A DNA stretch of 64,000 bases, taken from positions 230,160-294,159 of the forward strand of contig NZ_JAMPKY010000010.1 of NCBI RefSeq assembly GCF_039962255.1. Direction: 5' to 3'. Below are positions 1 to 10,193 of this stretch, piece by piece. The notes below the pieces were generated by a model that was given only the letters and a program-made list of their open reading frames with translations, was not told the DNA's origin and did no database searches. Position 1 is the first letter of the stretch. Each line of letters opens with the position of its first letter. Both the position numbers and the translations under genes were made by a program. The DNA comes from Leptolyngbya subtilissima AS-A7. Lineage in GTDB: Bacteria; Cyanobacteriota; Cyanobacteriia; Phormidesmidales; Phormidesmidaceae.

Positions 1-676
1 TTTTCAGCGTGCTCAAAAAGTCGCCGATATCCGCTAGCACCAGGTCCACCCCCAGCACGCCTTCGAGCTGCCCGGCGGCGTTGTAAATCGGCGCATTGGC
101 CGTAATTGCCAGGGTGAGTTCTGGCACCAGCTGATAGACCTCTGTCCAGCGGGCAGTGCCCGCCTTTTTGGCGTCGGTATACCAGTCCCGAATGCGGGGG
201 TCGTAGTCGGTGGTGACGTCGAGCTGCTGGGCGCGGTTGCCTTGGGCATCTACGCCAAAATGCACCATCACCCCGTCGCCAGGGTTATCTGTCACGTAGT
301 AGGTGATGGGGCCAGCTTGAGCATTGCGGTGCGCCGTCCAAAATCCGCCGGTTTCGCTGCTGACATAGATATAGCTGGCCTCTTCAAATTCCTGCATTTG
401 CTGCCAGAAGTGGCGCTCAAATGTAGCTTGCTGCTCAAAGCTCAGCAGATCTAACTCAAACAGATCCGCGTTGATTTGATTGATGCGGTGCGGCACCGTC
501 AAATACTCGTCCAGCGTCACCTGAATGCGGTTGGTGACTTCCTGTTCCAGCTGCGAGACCACATCATTCACCGCCTTTTGCCCGTTGCGGAGCGAGAGCC
601 ATCCCGTCAACCCGACCGCCGCTCCAATTTCGAGGATGAACGGCACAATCAGCAACAACCGAAGGGGAATTTTCAT
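1..676 (-). CDS. Cache-domain sensor protein, N-terminal part (3' end outside window)
   Basis: A continuous reading frame runs from an ATG at 676 down to the window edge with no stop, giving 225 residues. It opens with an N-terminal membrane segment (about residues 4-25), followed by a long extracytoplasmic region. Residues around 160-170 read DPRIRDWYTDAKKAG and are followed by conserved ITANAPIYN and GVLGVDL stretches, the pattern of dCache_1 sensor domains. Such domains bind small ligands outside the membrane and pass the signal to a kinase, cyclase or GGDEF module. That output module would lie beyond position 1 and cannot be seen. No good ribosome-binding site precedes the ATG, but the next upstream codons do not improve the fit. 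Confidence 0.8.
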   Translation of the reverse strand, partial: MKIPLRLLLIVPFILEIGAAVGLTGWLSLRNGQKAVNDVVSQLEQEVTNRIQVTLDEYLTVPHRINQINADLFELDLLSFEQQATFERHFWQQMQEFEEASYIYVSSETGGFWTAHRNAQAGPITYYVTDNPGDGVMVHFGVDAQGNRAQQLDVTTDYDPRIRDWYTDAKKAGTARWTEVYQLVPELTLAITANAPIYNAAGQLEGVLGVDLVLADIGDFLSTLK

Positions 677-1047
677 CGCTAAACCGATTCCAAAGGCGTG
701 AAGAAGGACTGTCCCTAAGCTGCGGCTTAGGCAATAATTTGTAGAAGCATCCTCCTAGCAACGCAAAGTCTTGGCTGAATCGGCAAAGGCCTCGTGTGTC
801 CTAGGGCAAACAAGGGCGCGATCGCCGAGATTTCCGGGCTGGCATCAATTAATTAAAGAGATGCCGTTATCCGTAGAAATGCCCAGCCAGGCTGAGACAA
901 TCGCTACCGGTTTACAAGTTGTGATTTTGAACACAGGTGATATAGCCACAGCCACCGTGCTCAAAAGGTCACTATTTTAGTAGAAATGAAGAGCCGCCCT
1001 AGCCTATAGCCTTTACTTAGGGTGAGACTGTCCTAACCGATCTGGCG
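677..1047. other. Intergenic region between two leftward genes
   Basis: No gene is recognised here. A perfect 7-bp inverted repeat, CCTAAGC-TGCG-GCTTAGG (714-731), lies 38 bp upstream of the Cache-protein start. It has no adjacent T-run, so it is more likely an operator or leader hairpin than a terminator. Confidence 0.4.
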
Positions 1048-2031
1048 TTAGACTGAATTAGCCATCTCCCGCGCTGCTTCTCGCAGCCGCTCCACATCGC
1101 GTAGGGGAGGGTTACCAAAGAGCCGCTTATACTCTCGGTTAAAGTGCGAGGCATCGTCGTACCCCACTTGGTAGGCCGCACTGCTAGCATCCAGGTTTTG
1201 CCCCAGCATTAGACGGCGGGCCTCTTGGAGCCGCAACTGCTTTTGGAACTGCAATGGACTCATGGCCGTGACCGATTTGAAGTGATGGTGAAAGCCTGAA
1301 ACGCTCATACCCAACTCGCGGGCAACGTCTTCAATCCGCAGCGGCTGGTTAAAGTCTTTCCGCAGGCGATCGACCGCTTTAGCAATGTGGTGGGTGTGGC
1401 CTCTCAAAACGGCAATCTGACGCAGCCGCTTCCCTTGCTCTCCTATCAGCAGCCGGTAGATAATCTCCCGCTTAATCAGGGGTACGAGCACAAGCGCTTC
1501 AGCTGGGGAATCGAGCAGCCTGACGAGCCGCACGGTGGCATCTAACAGATCTGTATCTAATGGACTGACATCGATCGCTTTGACACTCACTCCCCTCTGG
1601 GCTGAGGGATAGCCTGCCTCAACCATGACTGAGCCCACCAGGGTGGGGTCGAGATCCAGACGAAGCCCCAGGTACGGTTTTTCCTGGGTTGCTTCTAAAA
1701 TTCGGCTGGCAATCGGCAGTTCGACCGTCCCCAGCAAATAATGCATCGGGTCGTACTGATAGCGATCGCTGCCCAACAGCACTTCTTTACTGCCCTGAGC
1801 AATGACACAAAAGGACGGAATTGAGACACTGTGCAAGCACTTTGAAGGGAAGGAGGTGCGATAGAAGAACAATCCTTTCAGCGGCTCGATCACGCCATCG
1901 TGAGCAATCGCCCCTGCAATTCGCTCAGTCAGTTCCTCTCGGTCGGCTTGCGATCGCGCCACCTCGCGCCTTGCCTGTGGGTTGTTGATTAAAGCTCGAT
2001 TAGACTTTTCACTCGTTCTTGCCGCGTTCAT
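1048..2031 (-). CDS. AraC family transcriptional regulator
   Basis: The 327-residue protein has an N-terminal AraC_N (PF06719-like) ligand domain over roughly residues 40-190. The C-terminal double helix-turn-helix lies around residues 225-315, with the signature ARELGMSVSGFHHHFKS followed by a second helix pair ending in SHFNREYKRLFG. Members of this subfamily usually activate a divergent oxidoreductase or hydrolase operon in response to an unknown small molecule. Here the divergent gene is the cupin at 2384, and paired direct repeats lie in the shared intergenic region (see 2143-2201). The start is the ATG at 2031. Control of the cassette is an inference from position and family habit. Confidence 0.9.
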   Translation of the reverse strand: MNAARTSEKSNRALINNPQARREVARSQADREELTERIAGAIAHDGVIEPLKGLFFYRTSFPSKCLHSVSIPSFCVIAQGSKEVLLGSDRYQYDPMHYLLGTVELPIASRILEATQEKPYLGLRLDLDPTLVGSVMVEAGYPSAQRGVSVKAIDVSPLDTDLLDATVRLVRLLDSPAEALVLVPLIKREIIYRLLIGEQGKRLRQIAVLRGHTHHIAKAVDRLRKDFNQPLRIEDVARELGMSVSGFHHHFKSVTAMSPLQFQKQLRLQEARRLMLGQNLDASSAAYQVGYDDASHFNREYKRLFGNPPLRDVERLREAAREMANSV

Positions 2032-2142
2032 TTCTAATGCCCTTCAAATCAACTTCTAGACCATCGAGGTCTAAAAAGGGGTGGCCACTAAGCCTCTATA
2101 AGAATCTAGCGTGACTTAGGTGGAAGCTAGTGCAAGTTTGCA

Positions 2143-2201
2143 GGATTGTACAACCATCCTAGACGATTGTCCTATGGCTTGCCTTTCAGGATGCCTAGAA
2201 T
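2143..2201 (+). promoter_or_regulatory. Candidate AraC operator and cassette promoter
   Basis: Two direct repeats containing GATTGT (2144-2149 and 2165-2170) are 21 bp apart, two helical turns, as expected for AraC-family half-sites. A -10-like TAGAAT lies at 2196-2201. The proximal half-site overlaps where a weak -35 would fall, the usual arrangement for AraC-type activators. A separate dyad TAGACC-N5-GGTCTA (2057-2073) lies just upstream of the araC start and could serve autoregulation. Confidence 0.45.
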
Positions 2202-2383
2202 GTGGTTAAAGCGATGAAGAGCAATTCCGGCTGCTTGTAAGCGTCTGGATTTCTATTCAAGAGAAAGCTCAAGTTTGTTTAGTCAAGCGCTTCTCACGAT
2301 CGCACGAGAAGCATCATCAAATTCGCAGCGGCCCGCTGCGGAAAAGTTTTGCATGGGCGTTGCACCCATATGGAGGAACAGCA

Positions 2384-2887
2384 ATGAAACGACTCACAAT
2401 ACCTGCCATAACATTTTCCCTATTGGCTTTAGGGTTGGCGCAGGCAGGGCATGCCCAAGCTCCATCGGGCGATCGCCCACAGAGTGTAGAAATCATGCGG
2501 AACGGTTCGCAGCCTTTCGCTGAAGGCTCAGCCGACTATTTCACGGGTTCTGTAAGCATTAATCCTCTTTTTCCAGTACACGAGCCGTCACGGGCATCTG
2601 GCGCAAATGTTGCCTTTGAGCCTGGTGCTCGCACCGCATGGCACACGCATCCTTTGGGGCAAACCCTGATTGTGACGGATGGAATTGGCTGGGTTCAGCA
2701 GTGGGGCGAACCAATTCAGGAAATTAGACCTGGTGATGTCGTCTGGATTCCACCCGGCGTAAAACACTGGCACGGCGCTACCGCCACGACAGCCATGACT
2801 CATATTGCCATTCAGGAGGCGCTCAACGGCAGCCCTGTGGACTGGATGGAACAGGTCAGCGACGAGCAATACCAAGCACCCATATGA
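2384..2887 (+). CDS. Secreted Mn-type cupin, (R)-hydroxynitrile lyase-like
   Basis: 167 residues with a signal peptide (about 1-24, ending ...HAQA) and a single cupin barrel. The metal-binding set is H87, H89, Q93 and H128, in the motifs WHTHPLGQ and KHWHG, with H140 after the barrel. These align one for one with His53, His55, Gln59, His94 and His106 of the Granulicella tundricola manganese cupin that shows hydroxynitrile lyase activity. The natural substrate of such proteins is uncertain, so the lyase name reflects homology only. The ATG at 2384 is preceded by GGAGGA at 2372-2377. An in-frame TTG at 2360 is upstream of that site and is less likely. First gene of the cassette, 96 bp before the hydrolase. 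Confidence 0.88.
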   Translation: MKRLTIPAITFSLLALGLAQAGHAQAPSGDRPQSVEIMRNGSQPFAEGSADYFTGSVSINPLFPVHEPSRASGANVAFEPGARTAWHTHPLGQTLIVTDGIGWVQQWGEPIQEIRPGDVVWIPPGVKHWHGATATTAMTHIAIQEALNGSPVDWMEQVSDEQYQAPI

Positions 2888-2983
2888 AGTGAAGTAACGC
2901 TTCGTGATTGATCGGGTTTCGCTGAACGCAAAGGCATTGAACCGAAGCTAAACCCACCAAGTAAAACCACGGATTGAGAACCA

Positions 2984-4072
2984 ATGAAACACCGCATTTT
3001 CATACCAACTCTCTTGATGAGTGCAATCGCAACGGCGGCATTCGCACTCGATAAAACACACGTATTGGGTCAGAGCCCCCAAGCACCTGTGCAGCAGTCT
3101 GGTGTGGTAGAGGGGGCAGACAATTTCTATCAAAGTGACCAGGTGACTATGCAAAAAGTTACGTTCAAAAACCAGTACAACATGCAGGTTGTTGGGAATC
3201 TCTTCATTCCTAAAGACTTGGATCAAAACACTAATCATCCGGCCATTGTTGTTGGGCACCCCATGGGCGCGGTCAAAGAACAGAGTTCAAATCTGTATGC
3301 TCAAAAGCTGGCTGAGCGGGGATTCATCACCTTGTCCCTCGATTTGTCCTTCTGGGGCGAGAGTGAAGGGCAGCCCCGCAACGTTGTTGCACCAGATATT
3401 TATGCTGAAGATTTCAGTGCGGCAGTCGATTTTCTGGGCACCCAGCCAATCGTTGACAGAGAGCGAATTGGCGTTCTGGGGATTTGCGGCAGCGGTAGCT
3501 TCGTCGTCAGCGCCGCCAAGATTGACCCGCGCATGAAGGCGATCGCAACGGTCAGCATGTATGACATGGGGGCCGTCAACCGTGATGGGCTGAGACATTC
3601 TGCGACCCTCGAACAGAGGAAGGAAGTTATTGCAGCGGCGGCTGGGCAACGCTACGCGGAGTTCACAGGTGGAGAGACCGAATACACAAGCGGCACCGTG
3701 CATCAACTGAATGAAAACTCCACCGCGATCGAGCGTGAGTTTTATGACTTCTACCGCACTTCCAGGGGCGAATACACCCCCGAAGGCTCGTCGCCGCAAC
3801 TAACAACCCATCCGACCCTGACCAGTAACGTCAAGTTTCTGAACTTCTACCCGTTCAATGACATTGAGACGATTTCGCCTCGTCCCATGCTGTTCATCAC
3901 CGGCGACAATGCCCATTCAAAAGAGTTCAGCGAAGACGCCTATCAACGCGCCGCCGAACCAAAGGAACTCTACATCGTGCCAAACGCGGGACATGTCGAT
4001 TTGTACGATCGCGTGAACCTGATCCCGTTCGATAGGCTTGCGTCCTTTTTCAATCAGCACCTCAGTCAGTAA
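2984..4072 (+). CDS. Secreted alpha/beta hydrolase (dienelactone hydrolase / COG1073-like)
   Basis: 362 residues with an N-terminal signal sequence (about 1-21). The fold is recognisable from the oxyanion region VVGHPMGAV, the nucleophile elbow GICGSGSF around residue 168, and a C-terminal histidine in NAGHVDLYD. The elbow carries Cys168 where serine hydrolases have Ser, as in dienelactone hydrolases. The adjacent Ser170 is an alternative nucleophile. It lies between the secreted cupin and the SDR in the same direction and is probably co-transcribed (33 bp to the SDR). The substrate is unknown. Together with the cupin it suggests a periplasmic step before cytoplasmic reduction or oxidation. 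Confidence 0.85.
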   Translation: MKHRIFIPTLLMSAIATAAFALDKTHVLGQSPQAPVQQSGVVEGADNFYQSDQVTMQKVTFKNQYNMQVVGNLFIPKDLDQNTNHPAIVVGHPMGAVKEQSSNLYAQKLAERGFITLSLDLSFWGESEGQPRNVVAPDIYAEDFSAAVDFLGTQPIVDRERIGVLGICGSGSFVVSAAKIDPRMKAIATVSMYDMGAVNRDGLRHSATLEQRKEVIAAAAGQRYAEFTGGETEYTSGTVHQLNENSTAIEREFYDFYRTSRGEYTPEGSSPQLTTHPTLTSNVKFLNFYPFNDIETISPRPMLFITGDNAHSKEFSEDAYQRAAEPKELYIVPNAGHVDLYDRVNLIPFDRLASFFNQHLSQ

Positions 4073-4105
4073 GCCAAAAACTGTCGTTTTAATGCAGGAG
4101 AAAAT

Positions 4106-5192
<1,087 letters not shown>

Positions 5193-5271
5193 ATGCTTTT
5201 TTGGAACCTGCTAATGCCGTATAGAAACAAAGCAACCTCATCAATACGCAACTAATAGTAGAGATAAATCC

Positions 5272-6327
5272 ATGACCACAAATGTACTTGGCTACGCCGC
5301 AAAGTCTGCTACAGATGATCTAGCCCCCTATCGCTTTACCCGTCGTGACCCCCGTGCTGACGATGTGGCGATCGAAATTCTTTACTGTGGCGTCTGTCAC
5401 TCTGACTTGCACACGGCTCGCAATGACTGGGGGGGAACTATGTACCCAGTGGTGCCCGGCCACGAAATCATTGGTCGCGTGGTCGGCGTGGGGGCAGAGG
5501 TGACACGGTTCAAGCTTGGCGATCACGTCGGTGTCGGCTGTATGGTCGATTCTTGCCAGCACTGTGCACCCTGCAAACAGGGGTTAGAGCAATATTGCGA
5601 GGGGCCTGCCACGTTTACCTACAACGGCAGCGATCGCCAAGATCACACGCCCACCTTTGGCGGTTACTCCCAGAACATCGTCGTGTCAGATAAGTTTGTG
5701 CTGCAAATTCCCGACGGGCTCGACCTCAAAGGGGCCGCGCCGTTGCTGTGCGCCGGAATCACCACTTGGTCACCCCTGCGTCACTGGCAGGTGGGTGAGG
5801 GTAGCCGGGTGGCTGTTGTTGGTCTTGGCGGTTTGGGGCACATGGCGCTGAAACTGGCCAAGGGCTTGGGCGCAGATGTCACGCTGTTTACCCGTTCCCC
5901 CGGCAAGGAGGAAGATGCCCGCCGTCTGGGAGCAGATCACATCGTGATCTCTACCGACGAAGCGCAAATGAAAGCCGTAGAGGGACAGTTCGACTTGATT
6001 ATTGATACCGTACCCATTGAGCACGATCTCAACCCTTATCTGCCAGCGCTGGCGCTTGATGGCACGCTAGTACTGGTTGGTTTTTTGGGGAATTTGATGC
6101 CGACGTTAAACACGGTGCCGCTGATTATGGGGCGGAAGACGGTGGCGGGGTCGCTCATTGGCGGCATTGCCGAAACCCAGGAAATGCTCAATTTCTGTGG
6201 TGACCAGGGCATTACTTCAGATGTGGAAGTGATCGACATTCAAGATATCAATCAAGCCTATGAACGCATGCAGAAAAGCGACGTGAAGTACCGGTTTGTG
6301 ATCGATATGGCTTCCTTGAAGGACTAA
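5272..6327 (+). CDS. Zinc-dependent alcohol dehydrogenase, cinnamyl-alcohol dehydrogenase (YahK) type
   Basis: 351 residues, medium-chain dehydrogenase. Catalytic zinc ligands are Cys42 (GVCHSD), His64-Glu65 (GHE) and Cys160. The structural zinc site is Cys95, Cys98, Cys101 and Cys109. The Rossmann motif is VGLGGLGHMA. The layout is that of NADP(H)-preferring aldehyde reductases such as E. coli YahK. It closes the AraC cassette and would interconvert an aldehyde and an alcohol in the cytoplasm. It is separated from the SDR by the decayed aldo/keto reductase, so it may have its own promoter within 5193-5271. Confidence 0.93.
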   Translation: MTTNVLGYAAKSATDDLAPYRFTRRDPRADDVAIEILYCGVCHSDLHTARNDWGGTMYPVVPGHEIIGRVVGVGAEVTRFKLGDHVGVGCMVDSCQHCAPCKQGLEQYCEGPATFTYNGSDRQDHTPTFGGYSQNIVVSDKFVLQIPDGLDLKGAAPLLCAGITTWSPLRHWQVGEGSRVAVVGLGGLGHMALKLAKGLGADVTLFTRSPGKEEDARRLGADHIVISTDEAQMKAVEGQFDLIIDTVPIEHDLNPYLPALALDGTLVLVGFLGNLMPTLNTVPLIMGRKTVAGSLIGGIAETQEMLNFCGDQGITSDVEVIDIQDINQAYERMQKSDVKYRFVIDMASLKD

Positions 6328-6338
6328 TACGCAATCGG

Positions 6339-6863
6339 TCAATCTAAATTAGATCGCCGTAGTTCATCCCTAACTAGCTTAGCCCCTACCCAAAAACCTG
6401 CCGCCATACTGCCTAAAAACAAAGACGTGGTATTGACAGCAACCAGCGGATTGAACTGGGGCTTGTGTTCGGCAATTAAAGTGCGCGAGGGATGCTCTGG
6501 GTCATACCAAACGGTGACGGTTTGACCGCGCCAGAAGGCGGGGTTTAGCCTATTACTTCGGCGGCGATCGCCAGAGGGAGTTGTTTCTACGCAAGCGCTG
6601 CTGACCTCATGAGCTTGCTCAGTGCGATCGCTAAAGCGAATCACTGGGCAAGACGTGATGCTTCTAGAACTGCTGGAGGTTGCGGATTGCTCCGAATTGT
6701 CTACCTGCACCACTGTGGCTGAGGCCGAAAGCCAGTTCCTGTAAGCCAAGTTGTCCACCGATGCTGAGAGAGAAACAATAGCCACAAAGACCGTCAACAC
6801 AGTCATCATCCCACCACCAGAATTGAAGGCAGCGAGGCTAAGAACCAGCAGTAGCTTACGCAC
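6339..6863 (-). CDS. DUF3592 membrane protein
   Basis: 174 residues, convergent with the alcohol dehydrogenase. There is a hydrophobic segment near the N-terminus and another near residues 140-160. Between them lies a soluble region ending FWRGQTVTVWYDPEHPSRTLI, the characteristic end of DUF3592 domains. No function is established for the family. The start at 6863 is GTG. A downstream pair of ATGs at 6806-6811 would shorten the first hydrophobic segment, so the start is uncertain. A Ser-rich stretch (SATSSSSRS) lies in the loop. Confidence 0.7.
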   Translation of the reverse strand: MRKLLLVLSLAAFNSGGGMMTVLTVFVAIVSLSASVDNLAYRNWLSASATVVQVDNSEQSATSSSSRSITSCPVIRFSDRTEQAHEVSSACVETTPSGDRRRSNRLNPAFWRGQTVTVWYDPEHPSRTLIAEHKPQFNPLVAVNTTSLFLGSMAAGFWVGAKLVRDELRRSNLD

Positions 6864-7032
6864 AACTTCTCAACGTAAAGTACGATATTCAAGCCTATTG
6901 GGCGTTTTTTTCTTCAGCTCTTCAATTCTCGTTCTTTTGCCTACACAGCCACGGTTCTAGGCTGTTTCATGTTTGTGAGAAGAAAGCTATGTCACAGCTT
7001 CGCCCCCCGCCCCCCAATTCTGAGGGAATCTG

Positions 7033-7054
7033 AAACCCCCAAAGTCGGGGGTTT
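7033..7054. repeat. AAACCCCC/GGGGGTTT hairpin in a C/G-run intergenic element
   Basis: Perfect 8-bp stem (7033-7040 with 7047-7054) and a 6-base loop, flanked by C-runs (7003-7016) and a further GGGGG. This resembles the dispersed CCCCC/GGGGG intergenic palindromes known from many filamentous cyanobacteria. Nothing else is recognised in 6864-7120. Confidence 0.5.
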
Positions 7055-7120
7055 GGGGGCAAAAGCTCATATAGGCAATACTCCTTTTCAACCATGAAAC
7101 AACCTTGTGGTTCTCCTCTT

Positions 7121-8104
7121 CTAAGCCTTGGGAGAACCCAGCGGTCCCAGCAGCAAAAACGGCCAGGGCAGCTCTAGATCGGGTACCAGCTCAGCATAGG
7201 GTCGAAGCCCTGGCACCGCGTAGGGCAGCACAAACCGCAGCGACCTGAGCGATGCCGGCCGGTTGCCCTCGGCATCGACTGCGCCGTACTCCCTGGCTAG
7301 TTCAGCAACAATTTGCACCTGCCCGGTGCGGCGTAGCAGGTTGCGATCGCCCGCTAGCGCCGCAATTACCCGGCCAGTGAGCAGTGGTGTTTCCCAGTTG
7401 TAGTGGTCGGGTGTTGAACCATCTTCCCCAGTGCTAGAAGGTTGACCATTCCCTAGCCCCATCTCAGCGGCAAACTGGGTCATTAGCTCAGTGCCGACGA
7501 TGCCCGGCCAAACCGAGAGCGAGGTCACCTGGTGGGGTTTGAGTTCTACTGCCATGTCTGCGGCCAGGCGATCGCAGGCTGCTTTGCCCACCCCATAGGG
7601 CACCCCAAAAATGTACGACAACCCGCCCCACGACGACAGGGTGCAGATTAGCCCCCGCCGCTGCGGCACCATCAGTCGAGCGGCATAGACGCTGGCCAGG
7701 TAGTGGCTCCGCAGTCCCACGGCGTTGCACGCATCCCAAAACTCAGCGGGGTCAACCTCCCAAAAGGGCTTGCCGTAGGCGGACTTGAGCGCCGACACCC
7801 CAGCATAGGCGTTGTTTACCAGCAGATCGAGCTGGCCATTTTGGTCGGTTTGAATGCGATCGAAGAGGGCTTTGACCTGGTCATCGTCGCTGTGGTCTAC
7901 CTGTACCGGAATCGCCGTTCCGCCCGCCTGGTTCACCGCCGCCGCAGTTTCTTCTAACGACCCCATCGAGTCGGTCGAGGCAGTGAGGGTGCGCCCGGTG
8001 ATATAAACTACCGCTCCAGCTTCCCCCAGTCCAGTGGCAATGCCCTTCCCCAACCCCCTAGTGGCCCCAGTCACCACCGCCACCTGTCCGTCTAGCCGTG
8101 CCAT
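7121..8104 (-). CDS. DHRS1-like short-chain dehydrogenase/reductase
   Basis: 327 residues, longer than classical SDRs. The cofactor motif is TGATRGLG (13-20). The active-site region reads SSWGGLSYIFGVPYGVGKAA, with Tyr and Lys spaced YxxxK. A long C-terminal extension after residue 250 is typical of the DHRS1 group. The start has AGGAGATATCT directly upstream of the ATG at 8104. Human DHRS1 reduces steroids and xenobiotic ketones. The bacterial substrates are unknown. It is a stand-alone gene, unrelated in position to the AraC cassette. Confidence 0.88.
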   Translation of the reverse strand: MARLDGQVAVVTGATRGLGKGIATGLGEAGAVVYITGRTLTASTDSMGSLEETAAAVNQAGGTAIPVQVDHSDDDQVKALFDRIQTDQNGQLDLLVNNAYAGVSALKSAYGKPFWEVDPAEFWDACNAVGLRSHYLASVYAARLMVPQRRGLICTLSSWGGLSYIFGVPYGVGKAACDRLAADMAVELKPHQVTSLSVWPGIVGTELMTQFAAEMGLGNGQPSSTGEDGSTPDHYNWETPLLTGRVIAALAGDRNLLRRTGQVQIVAELAREYGAVDAEGNRPASLRSLRFVLPYAVPGLRPYAELVPDLELPWPFLLLGPLGSPKA

Positions 8105-8312
8105 AGATATCTCCTAATTAAACCGGCGACTTGCAGCCTGTAACAGAGCGATCGCCTAACCGGCCATCCCCAACGTAGCTGCGAGTCAGCTATCGGTTCC
8201 AACAACTTTGTTCTAACAGCCCCACCGCCTGTGGGTAAGCCCCGGAAGAATCGCAGCCGGGCAATAGTTACTTATTTAGACAGAAGCATCAGCTCCTCTA
8301 ATTAGATAACCT

Positions 8313-8600
8313 ATGGCCATAAACGGCGTCGGCTTAGATGTCGGCCCTACCCAATTCAATTGTGAAACTATGTTTGTTAAAGACGCCCAAGATCAAACGT
8401 TAATTAAAGTACTCGACGTCACTGACTTAATTGATCCGCAGAACAACCAGATTCAGGGTCAGCAGCAGGCTGGTGAAGAAGAACAGCCACCCCAAGCCTA
8501 CGAAAAATCGCGCCTTCAGTTTCCCTCTGGCGAGGCCCTACCCGAGTGCTGGACCAACCCAGACTACAAACTGCAACAGAGCCCAACCCCCCAGGCATAG
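8313..8600 (+). CDS. Hypothetical small protein
   Basis: 95 residues, soluble, acidic and Gln-rich in the middle (QNNQIQGQQQ, then EEEQPPQ), ending with PSGEALPECWTNPDYK. I do not recognise the family. Its composition looks coding, and the frame is uninterrupted between two better-defined genes, but there is no ribosome-binding site before the ATG. It could be an independent small protein or the remains of a larger one. Confidence 0.5.
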   Translation: MAINGVGLDVGPTQFNCETMFVKDAQDQTLIKVLDVTDLIDPQNNQIQGQQQAGEEEQPPQAYEKSRLQFPSGEALPECWTNPDYKLQQSPTPQA

Positions 8601-8701
8601 CCAATCCGTTGCACCAGAGCACGGATATATTTCGATCGCGATTCCTCCACCCCCCAAGAGGGTGGCCCTCATCTTGTCCCCCAGCAATCGCTCTCTAACC
8701 T

Positions 8702-9103
8702 ATGCACCGCCTTGAGCACAGCAAAACTACCCTTCGGGGCATTTTGGCCGTCTGCATAATAGTGGCAGGGGTTTTGCATTTCGCCCAGCCAGAGCCGTTC
8801 ATTCGGATCGTGCCGGACTTTTTGCCTGCCCCGGCTGCTCTGGTCTACATCAGTGGCGTGATCGAAATTATGTTGGGCATTGGCCTGTTGGTGCCCGCCC
8901 TACGTCAAGCTTCGGCATGGGGGCTGGTTGCATTATTTATTGCGGTGTTTCCGGCCAACCTCAACATGGCCATCAATCACATTGAAATCCAGGGCATCCC
9001 CAACACCTGGTGGTTTCAGGCAATTCGATTGCCGTTTCAGTTTGTGTTGATTGCCTGGGCCTATTGGTATACTCGCCCAGAGCAACCGCAAACTTCTCAG
9101 TAA
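8702..9103 (+). CDS. DoxX-like membrane protein
   Basis: 133 residues with four predicted membrane helices (about 11-30, 44-66, 70-88, 107-125). The helices are linked by short loops, including the conserved PDFLPAP and GIGLLVP stretches of DoxX-like proteins. The family is often tied to redox or quinone chemistry in the membrane, but no specific role is known here. The gene stands alone, with nothing recognisable downstream. Confidence 0.8.
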   Translation: MHRLEHSKTTLRGILAVCIIVAGVLHFAQPEPFIRIVPDFLPAPAALVYISGVIEIMLGIGLLVPALRQASAWGLVALFIAVFPANLNMAINHIEIQGIPNTWWFQAIRLPFQFVLIAWAYWYTRPEQPQTSQ

Positions 9104-9544
9104 TCATTTCGGTTGTTTACTGGCATTGCGTGCAGCGTTAGGGCCGATGGCACTGAAATATTTTTTATGCGAGGCGTCACCCCCGCTGGAGGCATTCTAA
9201 AGAACAGAATTTGGCTTTGCCCCCACCCTCCAACAGCTTGTTTTCAGCCTTGAGAACGAGCTAGTAGGAGAAAAATCTTTCTTGGGGGCGATTGAGGTGC
9301 TCCTACAGCGCTGATAATCTTAAGCAATCAAATTAGGTAATAAGCTATTCTTCCAAGTCCAGAGTTGACTTATACCGTTTGGACTGTGATGGTGGGTGAA
9401 ACAGGGTGTCTTGACGCCGGTTGGCGGCGATTGCGCCCCAGTCAAAATTTTCACCGCCTAAATCTGCCCTAGACGCAGCGCCAAACATTTGCGTGGCCCG
9501 CAGCGACGGCATCTTTAATATACGAATTCACGTTTGGGGTCTCT
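9104..9544. other. Intergenic region without recognised content
   Basis: About 440 bp between the DoxX gene and a membrane-protein gene. No RNA gene, terminator with T-run or coding-like frame was seen. Confidence 0.5.
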
Positions 9545-10036
9545 ATGCAAACTCGTCGAAGGCAACCTTCTAATGACTGGACTAAAGGGTCAAAGGGCAT
9601 AGCCAGTTTTTTTGTGCTCTTTTTAGCCGTTGGCTTTTTGCTGTACCAGCTTTCTTCTAGCGTGCTGTTTGCCATGAGTTACTCCTCTGGCGCTGGAGCC
9701 CGAAGTCTTGCTGCAGCACTATTTCCGTTAACAGTCTTAATTTATCTGGGGTTCATTGCGCGAATTCAAATCCCTACTCGGGAGAGTCGCGCTCCCATTA
9801 TTAACAGCTTTATCGTCTTCCTGTTGTGGACGATGCTGGTACTCGGTGTTGATATTACTAATGAAACCGCTTATTTTCCAATCGAAGAACTGCTCTACTC
9901 CCTGACTTTGGCCGCCATGCTCTGGCGCTACAAATATCGAGGCCAATTTAAAGCGTTGGTGGCCTGTTGCTATGGCGTTTTGGCTGGGACGATGGCAGCG
10001 GTAATTGTGTTTGGCATCAACCCTGCCGCTATGTAG
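9545..10036 (+). CDS. Hypothetical integral membrane protein
   Basis: 163 residues. After a basic N-terminus (QTRRRQ) there are about five hydrophobic segments: residues 20-42, 53-72, 84-103, 112-127 and 136-157. I do not recognise the family. It is followed by a strong hairpin terminator shared with fraE. The initiator ATG has no obvious ribosome-binding site. Membrane location is clear from composition. Function is unknown. Confidence 0.65.
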   Translation: MQTRRRQPSNDWTKGSKGIASFFVLFLAVGFLLYQLSSSVLFAMSYSSGAGARSLAAALFPLTVLIYLGFIARIQIPTRESRAPIINSFIVFLLWTMLVLGVDITNETAYFPIEELLYSLTLAAMLWRYKYRGQFKALVACCYGVLAGTMAAVIVFGINPAAM

Positions 10037-10105
10037 GGTTTTAGAGGGCGTCTGATACGCGTTTCCTGTAGCTTTAGTCTCCTGCTGCTCCCCTCTGCTT
10101 CCCTT

Positions 10106-10159
10106 AAGCGAAGAGCTTCCTAATAACCCTTAAAAGGTGTACTAGGGAGCTCTTCGCTT
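10106..10159. terminator. Bidirectional terminator hairpin
   Basis: A 17-bp stem (10106-10122 with 10143-10159, one G-T pair) containing GCGAAGAGCT and AGCTCTTCGC, followed by TTTT. It lies between convergent genes and can serve both. Confidence 0.8.
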
Positions 10160-10193
10160 TTACTGCCCAAAGTAGGGCTTTTCAACCGTCCTC

